A stretch of 64,000 nt of DNA, taken from Variovorax paradoxus. Its GTDB lineage: Bacteria; Pseudomonadota; Gammaproteobacteria; Burkholderiales; Burkholderiaceae_C. The stretch spans positions 4,650,001 through 4,714,000 of the forward strand of contig NZ_CP046622.1 in assembly GCF_009755665.1 (NCBI RefSeq). The letters run 5' to 3'. The notes below the pieces were generated by a model, which was not told the origin of the DNA, searched no databases, and saw only the letters and a list, made by a program, of their open reading frames with translations. Below are positions 16,501 to 25,213 of this stretch, one piece after another. The translations under genes were made by a program, and so were the position numbers. The stretch's first letter is position 1, and each line of letters begins with the position of its first letter.

Positions 16501-19500
16501 GGTATCGGCACCGCTGGTGAGGCCCGCCTCGAACACGGTGAGCTCGCCGGTGGCGGCGCCGTTCTCATCGTTCACCACAATGGCGGGCAGGTCGTCGGCC
16601 GGGCTTCCGTTGCCGGCGCCCGTGATCGTGATGGTGAGCTGGGCCACGTCGGTGCCGCCCGCGCCATCGGAGATGGTGTAGGTATAGACCTCGGTCAGGG
16701 TCTCGCCGGCGATCAGCGCCTGCACGCGCGCATCGGAGTTGTTGAGCGTGTAGGTGTAGTTCCCGTTGATATCGAGCGTCAGGCTGCCATAGGTGCCGGG
16801 CAGTGGCGTGCTCACGGTGCCTGCGGTGCCGCTGCCGGCCTCGAGGCCGGTGCGCACGCTGGTCACCACCAGCGCGGTGTTATCGGGATCGGTGTCGCCC
16901 TGGCCCGACACGCGGCCGGTGATGACGTTGCTGCCGACCGAGACCATGCCCTCTGTGATGTCGTGCGTGTCGTCCCTGGCCGTCGGCGCGTCGTTCGTGG
17001 CCGCGATCGTGATCGTGCCGATCAGCGGGTCGCTGTTGAGCGCGGGGCCGCCCGAATTGCCGCCGACCTGCATGTTGTTACCGTCGTTGATGACGATGGT
17101 GTAGACGCGGTCGAGGTCGGTGCCGTAGTTGGTCGGGTTGTCGCTGGTGCTGCTGTAGGTGATCGCATTCAGCACCGCCTGCACCTCGGCCACAGTGGTG
17201 TCGGCGTCGAACTGCACGACCAGGGGGACGCCATTGCCGCCCGAGACATTGACGCCCGCGGGCAATGCCGCCGGATTGACGGACAGCACGTCGCCGGCCT
17301 GGTAAACGTCGAGGCCGACAGTGATGCTGCCGGCGCCGAAGGTGCCGGTTGCCAGGCCGGGCGTGGTCGTCAGGTCGAGGTCGGTCACGGCCGAGCCTGT
17401 GAGCAGTGCCACCGGCGGGATGCTGGTGCCGGTGCCTGTCTGGCCGTTTTCGATGACGGTCGCGCCTGTCGTTCCGCCGAGAACCGGCGCATCGTTGCGC
17501 GGATCCACGGTGGTCGACAGCGTGCGGTTGACGGACCACTGACTGGTCTGATTGCCGACGGTGGCGCTGATGTCGCCTGTGCCTGCCACCACCGGCGCAT
17601 CGGAGACGCGCACGGTCAGGCTGCCTGGGGCGCCGTTGTAGTCGGCAGCCGGCACGAAGCGCAGCCGCGCATCTGGCGCGAGCAGGAGTGCACTGCTGTC
17701 GGAGGCGCCGGTCGGCACGCTCGCCCAGCTCGTGCCGTTATTCGTCGAGTACTCCCAGGTGCCCTGTGCCGCGGTAGCGGCGTTGCCGACGATCGCAATG
17801 CCGCCGAAGCTGGTGGCCGCATTGCCGCCGCCGGCAATGGCGCTCTGGTTGTCGGTGGCGTCGCCGTAGCCGGGGCCGAACAGCTCGGCTGCGGTGGAGG
17901 ACTGGCCCTGCTGGTCTTCCACGCCGCTCGTGAGCACGGCATCGGTCGCGGTGGGCCGGTCGTTCACATTGGCGACGCTGGTCGAAAGCACCACGGTGCC
18001 AGCGCTGTAGAGGGTGGTGCCGCCGTTGCCGGTGCCGGAGACGTCCACGTTCGAGCCGGAGACCGGGTCAACCGTGGCGCTGTCGTTGTTGGCGTCGCTC
18101 TCGACGAGGCGCACCGTCAGTGCATTCGGCGTGCCGTGGAAATTGGCCGCGGGCACGAAGCGCAGCTGCGCATTCGATGCAAGCACCAGTGCGTTCGTGT
18201 CGCTGCGCGCGCCGACGGCGGTCCAGGTCGAACCGTTGAGCGAGTACTGCCACTCGCCCTGCGCCGGATCGAGCGCGAGCCCCGTGATCGCAACGCCGAA
18301 GAAGCTGTCGGACGCGCTGCCGCCCGTGGCGCCAACGCCGCTGTTGTCGATGGCGTCGATCGCATCGGCGAAATGGCCGCCGAACAGTGCGCCCACCGTG
18401 GCGCCCGCCGCGGAGGCGCCCACGTCTTCGTTGACGGCCGCGAGGGTCTCGGTGTTGCCATTGACCACACCGGGCGCATCGTTGAGCGGATTGACTGTGA
18501 AGCTGAAAGTGCGCGTGGTAACGAGGTCGGCCGCAGTGCCGTCCTGGTACTGGAAGGTGCCGGTGGTGCTGTTGTCGCCGGGCGCCAACGTGGTGGGACG
18601 ACCGCCCGTATTGCCTTCGTCGTCGACAACCACGGTCACCGTGAAGGCGCCGTTCCAATCCGTTCGCGTCGCATCGCCGGGCGCGTCCGGCAGTTGCACC
18701 GCGATGGTGTTGATGCGGCTGTTGATCTCCGCCAGCGTGCCCGTGATGGTGACCGACAAGCCGTCGCCCGCGATCACCGCGCTGCCGCCGGTGCCCGCGC
18801 CGATGCCCGTGATGGTGAAGCCCGCGGGCACCGAGACCGTGGTGGTCAGGACGCTGGTGGCCAGGGCGTCCTGGTCGGTCACGGTGATGCCCGTGATCGT
18901 GACGCTGCCGCTGCCTTCGCCCGCGGTCAGGTTGCCGGCCGCGATGTGCGCCGGATCGTTGATGGACGACGGGAACAGCGTGCGGTAGGTCGACGCGACA
19001 TTGTTCGCGAGCCCGACCGGGATGGCTGCGTAAGGATCGACCACGGTCGTGGGCGGCGCCACGGTGCCGTTGCCCGCGTTGTTGTTGAGGCCGCCGTTGG
19101 CGGTTGTTTGCACGCCGGCTGTGCCTGCGTCGGTGTCTATCAGCGTCCCGGCCGCGTCGCGCAGCCGGTCGTCGGCGATGACCTCGACGCGGTAGCTCTG
19201 GTCGCCGTTGGCGAGGTCGCCGGTGAGCGCAACCTCCAGGCCGTCCAGATAGGCCTGCACCTGGGCGTGCGTGCCCCTGATGATGAGCGCACTGCCGGTA
19301 CCGTCGAGCGCGGCGTCGACCGTCGCGCCGGAGGTGCCGGAGGTGGTCGAGGTAATGGTGACGCTGTTCGCGCCGTTGTAAGAGCTCAGGGGCAGGGCAT
19401 TGCCGGCCGCGTCGGTGATGCGGACGGTGACCTGCAGGAAATCGGTTTCGCCATCGGTCACGTCGGCATCCGAACCGTTGCCGATGTCATTATTGACGTC

Positions 19501-22500
19501 GAGGTCGTCGACCACGAAACCTGGCACCGCGGTGGGCGTTGTGCCGCCGACCAGCACGACCGGCGTGCCTGTCGTGGCGCCGCCGCGTAGCGTGACGGTC
19601 GGCGCGTCGTTCACCGGCGTGATCGTCAATGCCATTGTTACGTCGGCCGGGTTGTTGGCAACGCTGCCGCTGCCGACGTCGTCGCCGATGCGCGAACCCG
19701 TGTCCTGGAAGGAAACAGTGAGCGTCACGTCGCCGCCGGCGACACCGTTGGTGTCGTGGTTGACGTTGGCTGCGCTGCGATAGGTCAGGCCGGTGGTGGC
19801 GCCGCTGTTGAGCAGCGCCTCGATGTCGCTGGCCCGGCCGGTGAGCGTCAGCGTGCCGGTGTTGTCGCCGGTGATCGTGACCGGTTGGCCACCGCCGAGG
19901 GTGAACGTGCCCTGCGCGCCGGCACCGCCGATGCCGAGGGTTCCGCTCGGCACGGAGAAGGTCACTGTGACCGGCGTATCGAACGCGGCGGACTCGGGGT
20001 CGGCAACGACGAAGCCGCCGCCGATGTAGCTCGCCTGGTCTTCGACCACCGTGGCGGTGGGCGAGGCGGTCAGCGTCGCGGGGTCGTTCTCGCTCGACGC
20101 GAAGATGCGCACCGAGGCGGCTGAGATGTTGCCGGTGATGGCGCCGGCAGCTGGCACCGCGGCGCTGTACCAGTCGTATTCGGTGTTCGGGATCGCGATG
20201 TTCGCGGTGCCCGGCGACTCGGGTTCGTTCACGGGGCCGCCGTTGGCGGTCGGCTGCACGCCGGCCGTGCCCGCATCGGCATCCAGCAGCGCGCCGGTCG
20301 TTTCGTCACGCATCCGGTCGTCGGCGATGACCTGCACCTGGTAGACCGCATCGCGGTCGTCGCCGAAGGTGACGGTCAGCCCGGCCAGTGCCGCGTTCAC
20401 CTCGGCGCGCGTGCCGCGCAGCGTCAGGTAGTCGCCGGAGCCGTCGTGATTGCTGTCCATCGTCGCTGCGCCGAGCGAGGTCGTGCCGATCGTCACGCCC
20501 GTGTAGGCGCCGCCTCCGAAGGCGTTGCCACCGGCGTCGAGCAGGCGCACCGTGACCTGTACGAAGTCGGTCTCGACGCCCGCCGTGATGGTGTCCAGCT
20601 CTGAATCGGCCACGCTGAAGCCCGGCACCGGGTTGTTGGCGCCGCTCGCGCTGTCGACGGGGATCGGGTTGGTCGGCCCGCTCACCACCGGCGCATCGTT
20701 GGCGGGCGTGACGTAGATCCAGAACTGGTTGTTCTGCTGTTCCTTGTCGCCGTCGCCGAGGCTGAAGCGGAAGGAATCGGTCGGCGAGGCCGGATAGGTC
20801 GCGCCGTTCGATTCGGTGCCGCCATGCAGGTAGTAAATGCGTCCCGCCTGCACATCGGCTTCGGTGAAGCTGGAGCCGACGCCCAGGCGCAGGAAGGTGA
20901 GGCCGTCGGTCGAATAGGCGATGCTGCCCTGCGCCGCCGCGGTGGTGATGGTGTACTGCACCTGCGTGGTGGTGCTGTCCGGATCGAAGGCGGAGAGCAT
21001 GGCCGTCGTGATCCGCGCATAGCCGCCTTCGGCGACGGTGAGCGGCTCGTTGTGGGAGAAAGCGTCCGGATCGGCCTTCGTCGGATCAGTCGCGATCCGC
21101 GGCGCATCGTTGACGTTGGTGATCTGGATCGTCACGGTCGCTGTGTTCGACGTGGCGCCCCAGCGGTCGATCGCGACCACGTCGAAGCTCGTGTTGCGCA
21201 CTTCGGAGCCATCGCTCACGAAGCGCAGGCCGGTGGTGCCGGCCGCACCGGTGATCAACGACGCGGCCAGAGGGGTATTGACCGCCACATTGCTCCAATT
21301 GAGACCGCCGTCGAGCGAATACTGCAGCGTGCCGCCGGGCGGCAACGCGAGGACCTGGAATTGCAGCGCGCCCGCGCCGCTCGCGGCATTGTCGAACGCG
21401 TAGTTGCTGCCGCCGCCAGGCAGCGTGGCCGAACTTTCCAGATAGCCCTCGCTGAGCACATCGTCCGGATCGTTGATCCGGATCTGATCGGTCGTGATGT
21501 AGGCCGTGCCGCCTTCGGGAATCACGGTGTTGGAGGAGCCCGTGGTAACGGGCGCGTCGTTGACCGGCCTCGCATAGAAGCTGAAGCTCGTGGTCCACGA
21601 GTCGGCCTGCACGCCGCCATTGCCATCGCTGACCAGCACGCCGGCCGACGCCGACAGCTGCACGCTCGATTCGAAGTCCTCGCTGGCGCCGTCGTGCACG
21701 AAGCGGACCCTGTTGGCGTTGAGGTCGGCCTGCGTGAAGGTATCGAAGACGCCAAGGTCGACCCAGCTGTTGGTGGCCGTGTCGAAGCGCTGCAGGGCGC
21801 CGTTCCATTCGCCGTCGCTCTCGCCGTCGTCGCCGCCACTGAGGCCCAGAACGGTGTAGACCACCTGATTGGGCGAGACGCCGCCGACCGTGTAGCTGAG
21901 CCCTGGCGTGACACTGAAGTCGGCGCCGGTGCCCGACAGGATGATGACGCCACCTTCGCTAAGGGTGCCGCGCGACACGCCGGCGGTATTGGTGCCCGCA
22001 TAGCTCGAATCGGCATGAGCGGCCGTGTTGTCCAGCGGCACCAGAGCGCCTCCGTTACCTGCGGGCGTTTGCGCGAGGTTGATCGTGAAATTGAAGGTGC
22101 GCAGGCTGTCGTCGCCATGGTCGCCCGGGGTGCCGTTGTCGTCGTACTGGCCGCCGTCGCGCAGGACCGGCGTGCCGTCCGCATTCCAGTGCACGCTTGT
22201 CGTGTTGTCGCGGACCTGGAACTGGAAGTTGTCGATATCGCCCGCGTTCGCACCGAGCTGCTGCACGTACTTGACGCGGCCGGCCTTGACGTCGGCGACC
22301 GTGAAGGTGCCGCCGTTCGGCAACTCCTTCCCGTTCAGCAGCAGGCGGCCCTGGTTCATGCCGGCTTGCGAAACCACGGCGATGGTCAGGCGCTCGTCGC
22401 TCGAGTCGACGTCCATCGCATTCAGCATGGCTGCGGTCAGCGTCACCATGTAAGGGCCGCTGCCATCGCCTGCCGCGGTTACGGTGGCCTCGAGGCTGCT

Positions 22501-24465
22501 GCCAGGAACGAGCGCCGGCTCGTCGTCGGTCGGCCGGATGTTCAGAGCGATGGTCGTGCTGGCGGTCAGCGCCGCGCCGGCGCCGGCGCCGCCGCCGCCG
22601 TCGGTGATCTGGACGCCAAAGCCGTCGGCGAATGGGTAGCCGGTCGCCGGGTCGACATCGGCGTCGCGGTTGCCGGTGTTGGCATAGGTCAGGCCGCCGC
22701 GTGCACCGTAGGCGAACACAAAGCCGGAGCCTGTATCGATGTCGGCCTGCGTCACGGGTCGGTTGGTAACCGTCTGCAGGACTCCATTGATGGTCACCGC
22801 CCCGGTATAGAACAGGGTTCCGTCGCTTGGCAGGCTGGTCAGCCGCACCATGAGTGCCGATTCGCCGTCGTCGCCGCCGCCCTCCGCCACGATGAAGTTG
22901 CCGACCACGGAAGCGGGATTGCCGCCGCTGTCGAGCGCATTGGCCGGCTGGCCTTCGAGGATGTTGCCCGAGCCGCTCACGGACGGAGCCTGGTTCTGCG
23001 GCGTGACGTTCAGCGTGATCGTGGCCGTATCGGAGCGGTTCGCCAAGGTGGCACCGTCGTTGATCTGCACGGCAAAGCCGTCCTGGGTGTTCTGGTCGAC
23101 ACCAGTTGCCGTGTGAACGTAGACCACGAGGCCGGCGATGACGTCTTGCTGCGTGAACACGCTGCCAATGCCCAGGCGCGTGCCGTTGAGCGTCAGGTAG
23201 CCGTAGGCCGGCGCAACCGTGAGGCCGTAGACGATCTGACTCGGCACCTGGGTGCCGAGCGTCACTTCGGGATCGATCGCATTCAGTGTCGCAACGGTGA
23301 TCGTGGTGCTGCCGATTTCGGAAACGGCCTGGGCCGTGTCCGCAACGGCGACCGAATCGTTGGACGGCGTGACTGTCACGTCGAGGGCGCGGTTCGCGGT
23401 GAGCGCGGGCGCTTCGGAATCGGTGACGTTGACGAGAATTCGCGTGCTCGCGGCCGTGGTGCCGAGCTCGACATTGGCCGAGGTGAACACCAGCTGGTTC
23501 ACCCAGATGTTCGCGTTCGCCACGCTGCCGGTGAAGCTGAAGCCGCCGGCGATGGCGCTCACGCCCGTGGTGCTGGCCGAAGACAGCGTGCCCACGGACG
23601 GATTTTCCACAACCACGGTGACGGTCACGTTGCCCGATCCGTCGTCGGTGATGGTCCAGCCACTCAGGGTCGCGCGGTCGGCGCCGACCGCGTTGAGATC
23701 ACTCGGTTCCGCCACGGTCAGGCGGGTCGCGGTGGTTGCCACCGTCGGGGCCGCCATCAGGCCGTCGAAATCCGCGGCCGCGAAGCTGCGCGCCTCGATG
23801 ACGCCGGTCGCGGATTCGAGCGCCCAGTCTGCGCCGCGCGCCGCGGCACCGGTGGCGTCGGAGGAGGATGCGACGTCCGCGCCGGTCAGATTGGCCAGGG
23901 CCAGTGAGAACTGCGCGCCGTCGGCCGCCACGTCGCAGCCGTAGAGCAGGATGTCGGCATTGGCGCTCAGGCTTGCACCGATGGCGCGCCAGGCTTCTGC
24001 CGAACCGTTGAGCGAAGCCGTGTCGACCTGCTCGTTGCCGAGGGTGATCTCCCCCGTGCTGCCATGGCTCAGGATGTGCAGCGCGGTAATCCCGCTCTGG
24101 CCGCTGAGTGCGTTGGCAAGCTGCTGAACGCCGGAAGAGCCGGAATCAAGCAGGATCAGCTGTGCGCCCGGCGGCACTGCGGCGGCAAGCTGCTGCCAAC
24201 CGGCGATGTTCTGGTCGACGACATAGACCTCGTGGGGCGCCGTTGCCGCAGGCTGGACCGGCTCGGCGGTGGCATGCTCGGCCACGGCCTCATGCGGAGC
24301 GGGCTGCGCTTGAACTGGCATTTCGGGCGCAGGCGCGTGGTGCGCGTCGGCCGGCGCCGCATCGGCATGCGCCGCGGCCTCGACGATGGCGGCACCATCA
24401 AAAAGCTGGCGGCTCTCGAGTGCGAATCGGTGGGCACGAGGACGAAGAAATTTGAGCTTGGGCAT
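13519..24465 (-). CDS. Giant DUF4347 / VCBS-cadherin repeat surface protein (3648 aa)
   Basis: Residues 7-28 are basic, followed by ALESRQLFDGAA, which resembles the N-terminal LEPR-XLL motif of large repetitive bacterial proteins. Residues 80-237 match DUF4347 (LHILSHGSTGEITLG; DILLYGCDVA; GADWALES). The body is a long array of cadherin/Ig-like and CSLREA/VCBS-like repeats rich in Asp and Thr. Four VCBS-type units lie near the C-terminal end (about nt 14200-17000) with the signature DDVPxAxxDTASITEDAAPN about every 830 bp. The last ~250 residues are a distinct tail with Ala/Pro/Glu-rich segments. It is probably exported and displayed on the cell surface. ATG 24465 suits the short basic N-terminus of the family; a TTG at 24570 with AGGAGG 16 bases upstream is an alternative. 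It heads the operon with TolC-like, HlyD and M50 genes. Confidence 0.88.
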   Translation of the reverse strand: MPKLKFLRPRAHRFALESRQLFDGAAIVEAAAHADAAPADAHHAPAPEMPVQAQPAPHEAVAEHATAEPVQPAATAPHEVYVVDQNIAGWQQLAAAVPPGAQLILLDSGSSGVQQLANALSGQSGITALHILSHGSTGEITLGNEQVDTASLNGSAEAWRAIGASLSANADILLYGCDVAADGAQFSLALANLTGADVASSSDATGAAARGADWALESATGVIEARSFAAADFDGLMAAPTVATTATRLTVAEPSDLNAVGADRATLSGWTITDDGSGNVTVTVVVENPSVGTLSSASTTGVSAIAGGFSFTGSVANANIWVNQLVFTSANVELGTTAASTRILVNVTDSEAPALTANRALDVTVTPSNDSVAVADTAQAVSEIGSTTITVATLNAIDPEVTLGTQVPSQIVYGLTVAPAYGYLTLNGTRLGIGSVFTQQDVIAGLVVYVHTATGVDQNTQDGFAVQINDGATLANRSDTATITLNVTPQNQAPSVSGSGNILEGQPANALDSGGNPASVVGNFIVAEGGGDDGESALMVRLTSLPSDGTLFYTGAVTINGVLQTVTNRPVTQADIDTGSGFVFAYGARGGLTYANTGNRDADVDPATGYPFADGFGVQITDGGGGAGAGAALTASTTIALNIRPTDDEPALVPGSSLEATVTAAGDGSGPYMVTLTAAMLNAMDVDSSDERLTIAVVSQAGMNQGRLLLNGKELPNGGTFTVADVKAGRVKYVQQLGANAGDIDNFQFQVRDNTTSVHWNADGTPVLRDGGQYDDNGTPGDHGDDSLRTFNFTINLAQTPAGNGGALVPLDNTAAHADSSYAGTNTAGVSRGTLSEGGVIILSGTGADFSVTPGLSYTVGGVSPNQVVYTVLGLSGGDDGESDGEWNGALQRFDTATNSWVDLGVFDTFTQADLNANRVRFVHDGASEDFESSVQLSASAGVLVSDGNGGVQADSWTTSFSFYARPVNDAPVTTGSSNTVIPEGGTAYITTDQIRINDPDDVLSEGYLESSATLPGGGSNYAFDNAASGAGALQFQVLALPPGGTLQYSLDGGLNWSNVAVNTPLAASLITGAAGTTGLRFVSDGSEVRNTSFDVVAIDRWGATSNTATVTIQITNVNDAPRIATDPTKADPDAFSHNEPLTVAEGGYARITTAMLSAFDPDSTTTQVQYTITTAAAQGSIAYSTDGLTFLRLGVGSSFTEADVQAGRIYYLHGGTESNGATYPASPTDSFRFSLGDGDKEQQNNQFWIYVTPANDAPVVSGPTNPIPVDSASGANNPVPGFSVADSELDTITAGVETDFVQVTVRLLDAGGNAFGGGAYTGVTIGTTSLGAATMDSNHDGSGDYLTLRGTRAEVNAALAGLTVTFGDDRDAVYQVQVIADDRMRDETTGALLDADAGTAGVQPTANGGPVNEPESPGTANIAIPNTEYDWYSAAVPAAGAITGNISAASVRIFASSENDPATLTASPTATVVEDQASYIGGGFVVADPESAAFDTPVTVTFSVPSGTLGIGGAGAQGTFTLGGGQPVTITGDNTGTLTLTGRASDIEALLNSGATTGLTYRSAANVNHDTNGVAGGDVTLTVSFQDTGSRIGDDVGSGSVANNPADVTMALTITPVNDAPTVTLRGGATTGTPVVLVGGTTPTAVPGFVVDDLDVNNDIGNGSDADVTDGETDFLQVTVRITDAAGNALPLSSYNGANSVTITSTTSGTSGATVDAALDGTGSALIIRGTHAQVQAYLDGLEVALTGDLANGDQSYRVEVIADDRLRDAAGTLIDTDAGTAGVQTTANGGLNNNAGNGTVAPPTTVVDPYAAIPVGLANNVASTYRTLFPSSINDPAHIAAGNLTAGEGSGSVTITGITVTDQDALATSVLTTTVSVPAGFTITGIGAGTGGSAVIAGDGLSVTITGTLAEINSRINTIAVQLPDAPGDATRTDWNGAFTVTVVVDDEGNTGGRPTTLAPGDNSTTGTFQYQDGTAADLVTTRTFSFTVNPLNDAPGVVNGNTETLAAVNEDVGASAAGATVGALFGGHFADAIDAIDNSGVGATGGSASDSFFGVAITGLALDPAQGEWQYSLNGSTWTAVGARSDTNALVLASNAQLRFVPAANFHGTPNALTVRLVESDANNDSATVDPVSGSNVDVSGTGNGGTTLYSAGTVVLSTSVANVNDRPTATDAVLTSGVEDQQGQSSTAAELFGPGYGDATDNQSAIAGGGNAATSFGGIAIVGNAATAAQGTWEYSTNNGTSWASVPTGASDSSALLLAPDARLRFVPAADYNGAPGSLTVRVSDAPVVAGTGDISATVGNQTSQWSVNRTLSTTVDPRNDAPVLGGTTGATVIENGQTGTGTSIPPVALLTGSAVTDLDLTTTPGLATGTFGAGSITVGLDVYQAGDVLSVNPAALPAGVNVSGGNGVPLVVQFDADTTVAEVQAVLNAITYSSTSDNPTNYGTDLDRVYTIVINDGNNMQVGGNSGGPALNSDPLIGTITIAATNDAPTARDDTHDITEGMVSVGSNVITGRVSGQGDTDPDNTALVVTSVRTGLEAGSGTAGTVSTPLPGTYGSLTLDINGNYTYTLNNSDARVQALIAGETLTEVYTYTISDGAGGTDVAQLTITITGAGNGSPADDLPAIVVNDENGAATGELTVFEAGLTSGADTDETADSTFTISAADGLASITVNGSSFTLAQLQAATSNAPLTVTTADGVLSITGFTPTTVAGIHTTAGAVSYSYTLTQQQDHTNGEVTDPFALTVTDRDGDVASGTLTVLIVDDVPLADNDTASISEDAAPNTVSGDLKFNDTNGADDNSVPVPVPVSAVSFGATAGTLGLPLTTAYGSIVVNADGTYTYTLDNDNATVNALKDGETLTETVDYTIVDADGDESSATLTITINGRTDVASGPSIVSVDGNGSAAGETEVHESGLTDGPGGTDPRETSNGTIAIDAADGLTSVTVGGTTLTVAQLQALGTTPVTIDTGEGTLVLTGFTVTSSVGGGTVPTAGELSYTYTVKNPINQPGATESFDPVALQVTDAGGGTNTGTLLVRIVDDVPVAVNDTASITEDAAPNTVSGAVKANDTNGADNANGVPVTGVSFGGTAGSLGSPLTMAYGSIVVNADGSYTYTLDNGNPAVQHLVPGETLTDTVSYTITDADGDTSTATITITIGGANDGVVLDLTDGNGPDGTGHATVSERGLGDGNDPSETTTGRFVIRTPDGLGSIDVGGTTVTPAQLANLGTTPVTIVTDKGTITLTGYDPATGAVSYSYTLSQRQPHGGAEVTDDIAVVVRDRDGDSTTGTLRVLVIDDVPTARDDAASVGTARPGATSVGGNLFGPNGRGPGDVGDRIGADFVAEPVTGFSFEGRPGIIGGAPLAGAYGTLQLNADGSYTYAVDSNNSRVSSLGDGQTLTEVFSYTITDADGSTSTAQLVVTIRGASQFRPPTSEEVFPDDYAPRQRYIAQGMVPALFVEFSVQESYRASQEAVASIASRVAGGAYNSVDRNRVFSFGQDMSHTEHVSRDGVSLSLRLLEEMRQVQALRGLDAGLPDAGNALFGDFPDFAAPAEKPAEAPQARQPQGERIVVPGAATSAAPLAERAQHAEAIQLPATPGGARQSAEPAEAARSFSSRLAASAGERGTVRDVVRVQQQEAVRVKVPAAQS
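23755..24228 (-). other. DUF4347 domain with His-Gly / Gly-Cys motifs
   Basis: Residues 80-237 of the giant protein contain an alpha/beta domain with a strand ending in HILSHG (His134) and another ending in LLYGC (Cys177). These are spaced as in caspase/gingipain-like clan CD cysteine peptidases and CHAT domains. The domain assignment is from known DUF4347 patterns; peptidase activity is inferred. Confidence 0.7.
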
Positions 24466-25096
24466 GAAAGTTTTCAGCTGACCGCGGCTGCGCAACTGTT
24501 CTCGATCTGAAACAATTGTTAACGGCGGCGCGATTTTGATTGCAAACTCGCCATTTGCCCAAGAATCCAAGATGCAACCCTCATCGCCTCCTAACTAGTC
24601 TAAGTTGTTGTCAACAAAGGAAAATCCGCTAACAATCACTATCAATGGCACCATTGCCTTAGAGAAAGCGGACCAATCCGTGAAATAGTCCACAAGTCCG
24701 TGTTACAGATTTGTCGCAGTTGGGCCGCAGTTTTTGGAGCACGGCTGGAGCGACCGGACGGCCGTTACGTCGGACCGTCGCGCTGGTTGGTGCGGTCTCA
24801 TGTCTCAGACCGGCTCAGCGTGATCCACAGGAATCGTTGAACGAGCGGTCAAAAAAGCTGGTTGGACGGCCGCTGGCCATGTCTTTCGAGCGGCCCGCCG
24901 CGCCTTGGCGCCGGCCTCTTCGAGGGCGAGCTAGCGTGCTGCGAAGCTAGGGTTTGAGCCGCCGCCCACGCGGCCAGTGAGTACGGCTTGTGCAAAGGGG
25001 CCCCAAAAAGCCCACCCGAGCGTAAAAAGAAAAGGGGGAAAAACGTGGGCAAAGTGCCTGCTCTGCTGCAAACCCGCATAGATATTGGGCTGCCGG
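24466..25096. promoter_or_regulatory. Intergenic region carrying the promoter of the giant-protein operon
   Basis: There is no convincing gene between the giant gene and tRNA-Ser. The region has two palindromes, AACAATTGTT at 24511-24520 and TTGTTG-t-CAACAA at 24605-24617. The second includes a TTGACA hexamer on the minus strand that could serve as a -35 box. An AGGAGG (24587-24592 as cctcct) lies just upstream of a possible 21-codon minus-strand frame starting at 24584. The part from 24710 to 25090 holds no recognisable signal. Confidence 0.45.
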
Positions 25097-25181
25097 CGGA
25101 GAGTGTGAGATTCGAACTCACGGACGCTTTCACGTCGGCAGTTTTCAAGACTGCTGGTTTAAACCACTCACCCAACTCTCC
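25097..25181 (-). tRNA. tRNA-Ser (TGA anticodon)
   Basis: The minus strand folds as a class II tRNA. GGAGAGT (25175-25181) pairs with ACTCTCC (25098-25104), the D-arm is present, the anticodon loop is CTTGAAA with anticodon TGA, and there is a long variable arm and a GTTCGAATC T-loop. CCA is not encoded. A TAAAAT box at 25192-25197 on the minus strand is placed as a -10 element. It lies just downstream of hemW on the same strand, with its 3' end facing the accessory block. Confidence 0.95.
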
Positions 25182-25213
25182 GGAACCGTCGATTTTATGC
25201 TGACGCCGGCCCT

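Noticed and set aside
15724..19590. Open frame of 1288 codons on the plus strand opposite the giant gene
   Set aside because: Antisense to cadherin/VCBS repeats with no recognisable motif or ribosome site; compositional artefact of Asp/Gly/Thr codons read backwards.
20824..23907. Open frame of 1027 codons on the plus strand opposite the giant gene
   Set aside because: Same reason as above: Arg/Ala/Val-rich translation of the repeat array, no motif.
24711..25096. Short frames between the giant gene and tRNA-Ser
   Set aside because: No ribosome site or recognisable motif; a minus-strand frame runs through the tRNA itself.
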